Part shown: positions 39,278 through 40,177 of the stretch, one piece after another | How positions within the stretch are numbered: the first letter of the stretch is position 1 | Layout of the letters: each line of letters opens with the position of its first letter | NCBI GenBank assembly: GCA_025454155.1 | Contig: JALOOZ010000008.1 | Coordinates: 1 to 40,177, forward strand | Direction of reading: 5' to 3' | Length of the DNA stretch: 40,177 nt | Source: Thermodesulfobacteriota bacterium | GTDB taxonomy: Bacteria; Desulfobacterota; Desulfomonilia; UBA1062 | Notes under the pieces: model-generated | Database searches by the model: none | What the model saw: the letters and a program-made list of their open reading frames with translations, nothing else | Told to the model about the DNA's origin: nothing | Made by a program: the position numbers and the translations under genes

Positions 39278-40177
39278 ATGAAGTACAAAATCAGTCTGGC
39301 CAAGAGAACCGAAGCAAAGCAACCGGCCCCCGTCAAAGAAAGATGGGGGTTGTGGGGGCTTCCCGGCAAACTCCCCTCCGGACTCACCGAGATCATCCTG
39401 CTCTTCCTTGTTTCACGAGGGGTTTTGACAGTCGTAGGTGTCCTGTCGATCAACCTTATCGGGAGGAGGACGGGCGGCAGGCTGGATTGGGAACATCCCT
39501 CCCAGAGCTGGCTGGATATCTGGGGACAGTGGGACACGGGGTGGTACCTCGACATTGCAAAAAACTGGTATGCAGCGGAAGCGCACTATCAGAATTTCTG
39601 CAATTACGCCTTTTTCCCCCTCTACCCGACCCTCATCAAGCTCCTCGGGGCTGTCACGGGCAATCACTTCTATGCAGGGCTGATCATTTCAAATGTGTCG
39701 CTCCTGGGAGCGGCGATCCTGCTGTACAGACTCGCAGGGCTTGATCATGACCAGGAGGTCGCTCTCCGATCAGTCAAATACATGTTCATCTGGCCGACCT
39801 CGTTCATACTGTCCGGCGTTTTATCCGAGGCCCTGTTCCTGATGCTCGTCATCTGCTGCTTCTCCTGTGCACGCAGGGGCAGCTGGCTCAAGGCCGGTAC
39901 TGCCGGATTCTTCCTGTCACTGACAAGGGTGCCCGGCGTGTATGTCGCCATCCCTCTGTTTTATGAGTATATGAAAGCAAAGGGCTTCAGGTTGAAGAGC
40001 ATCAGAATCGATATCCTCGCGCTGGCCCTTCTGCCATTGGGATTGCTGGTATTCTGCATCTATAACTATTATCTGACAGGTGATTTCCTGGCCTTTGTCC
40101 ACATTCAGCAGTCAGGCTGGGGACATGATTTCGGCAATCCCCTCAAGACCTTGGTGCAGGGAATGTTCATGAGTGCA
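39278..40177 (+). CDS. PIG-V-like mannosyltransferase family integral membrane protein, truncated by the window end
   Basis: Open frame from ATG 39278 to the window end (300 codons, no stop): WDTGWYLDIAKNWYAAEAHYQNFCNYAFFPLYPTLIKLLG, SGVLSEALFLMLVICCFSCARRG. Not in the ORF track because it runs off the end. Confidence 0.8.
   Translation, partial: MKYKISLAKRTEAKQPAPVKERWGLWGLPGKLPSGLTEIILLFLVSRGVLTVVGVLSINLIGRRTGGRLDWEHPSQSWLDIWGQWDTGWYLDIAKNWYAAEAHYQNFCNYAFFPLYPTLIKLLGAVTGNHFYAGLIISNVSLLGAAILLYRLAGLDHDQEVALRSVKYMFIWPTSFILSGVLSEALFLMLVICCFSCARRGSWLKAGTAGFFLSLTRVPGVYVAIPLFYEYMKAKGFRLKSIRIDILALALLPLGLLVFCIYNYYLTGDFLAFVHIQQSGWGHDFGNPLKTLVQGMFMSA

Overview
The window is about 40 kb of GC-rich bacterial chromosome. 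Gene content suggests Desulfobacterota or a related delta-proteobacterial lineage; this is inference. It is mostly core metabolism. A minus-strand biosynthetic cluster runs argB-argD-argF-argG-argH-lipoprotein-lysA-dapA-dapB-FAH hydrolase-folK-REC/PAS/HK, with stop/start overlaps at most junctions. A second minus-strand run is hisS-aspS-LysM lipoprotein-(Re-citrate-synthase-like + Cache)-icd. Other genes include livF, RNase R, DUF1015, TolC, DUF6178, a monoheme cytochrome c, an LTA-synthase-like sulfatase, an FTR-like + glutaredoxin pair, pgsA + lytic transglycosylase, HU, TrmO, a radical SAM protein, two sensor kinases and a PIG-V-like membrane protein cut by the window end. The strongest hidden signal is a selenoprotein gene that the ORF track truncates. 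The C-GCAxxG-C-C family ORF at 25511..26311(-) continues upstream in frame through a TGA (26404..26402) to about 26467. The TGA lies exactly where the protein's own second, tandem-duplicated domain has its conserved Cys (same 37-residue spacing to the CGxxxG Cys in both halves). It is followed at 17 nt by a perfect 6-bp hairpin with a GGUCG apical loop, typical of a bacterial SECIS. Other items worth a look are a Cache sensor domain fused to a cytoplasmic citrate-synthase-like enzyme, a histone-H1-like Lys/Pro/Ala repeat protein with a zinc ribbon next to HU, an unannotated 41-aa membrane microprotein, and a hexanucleotide repeat inside dapB. No tRNA, rRNA, CRISPR array or transposon was recognised.
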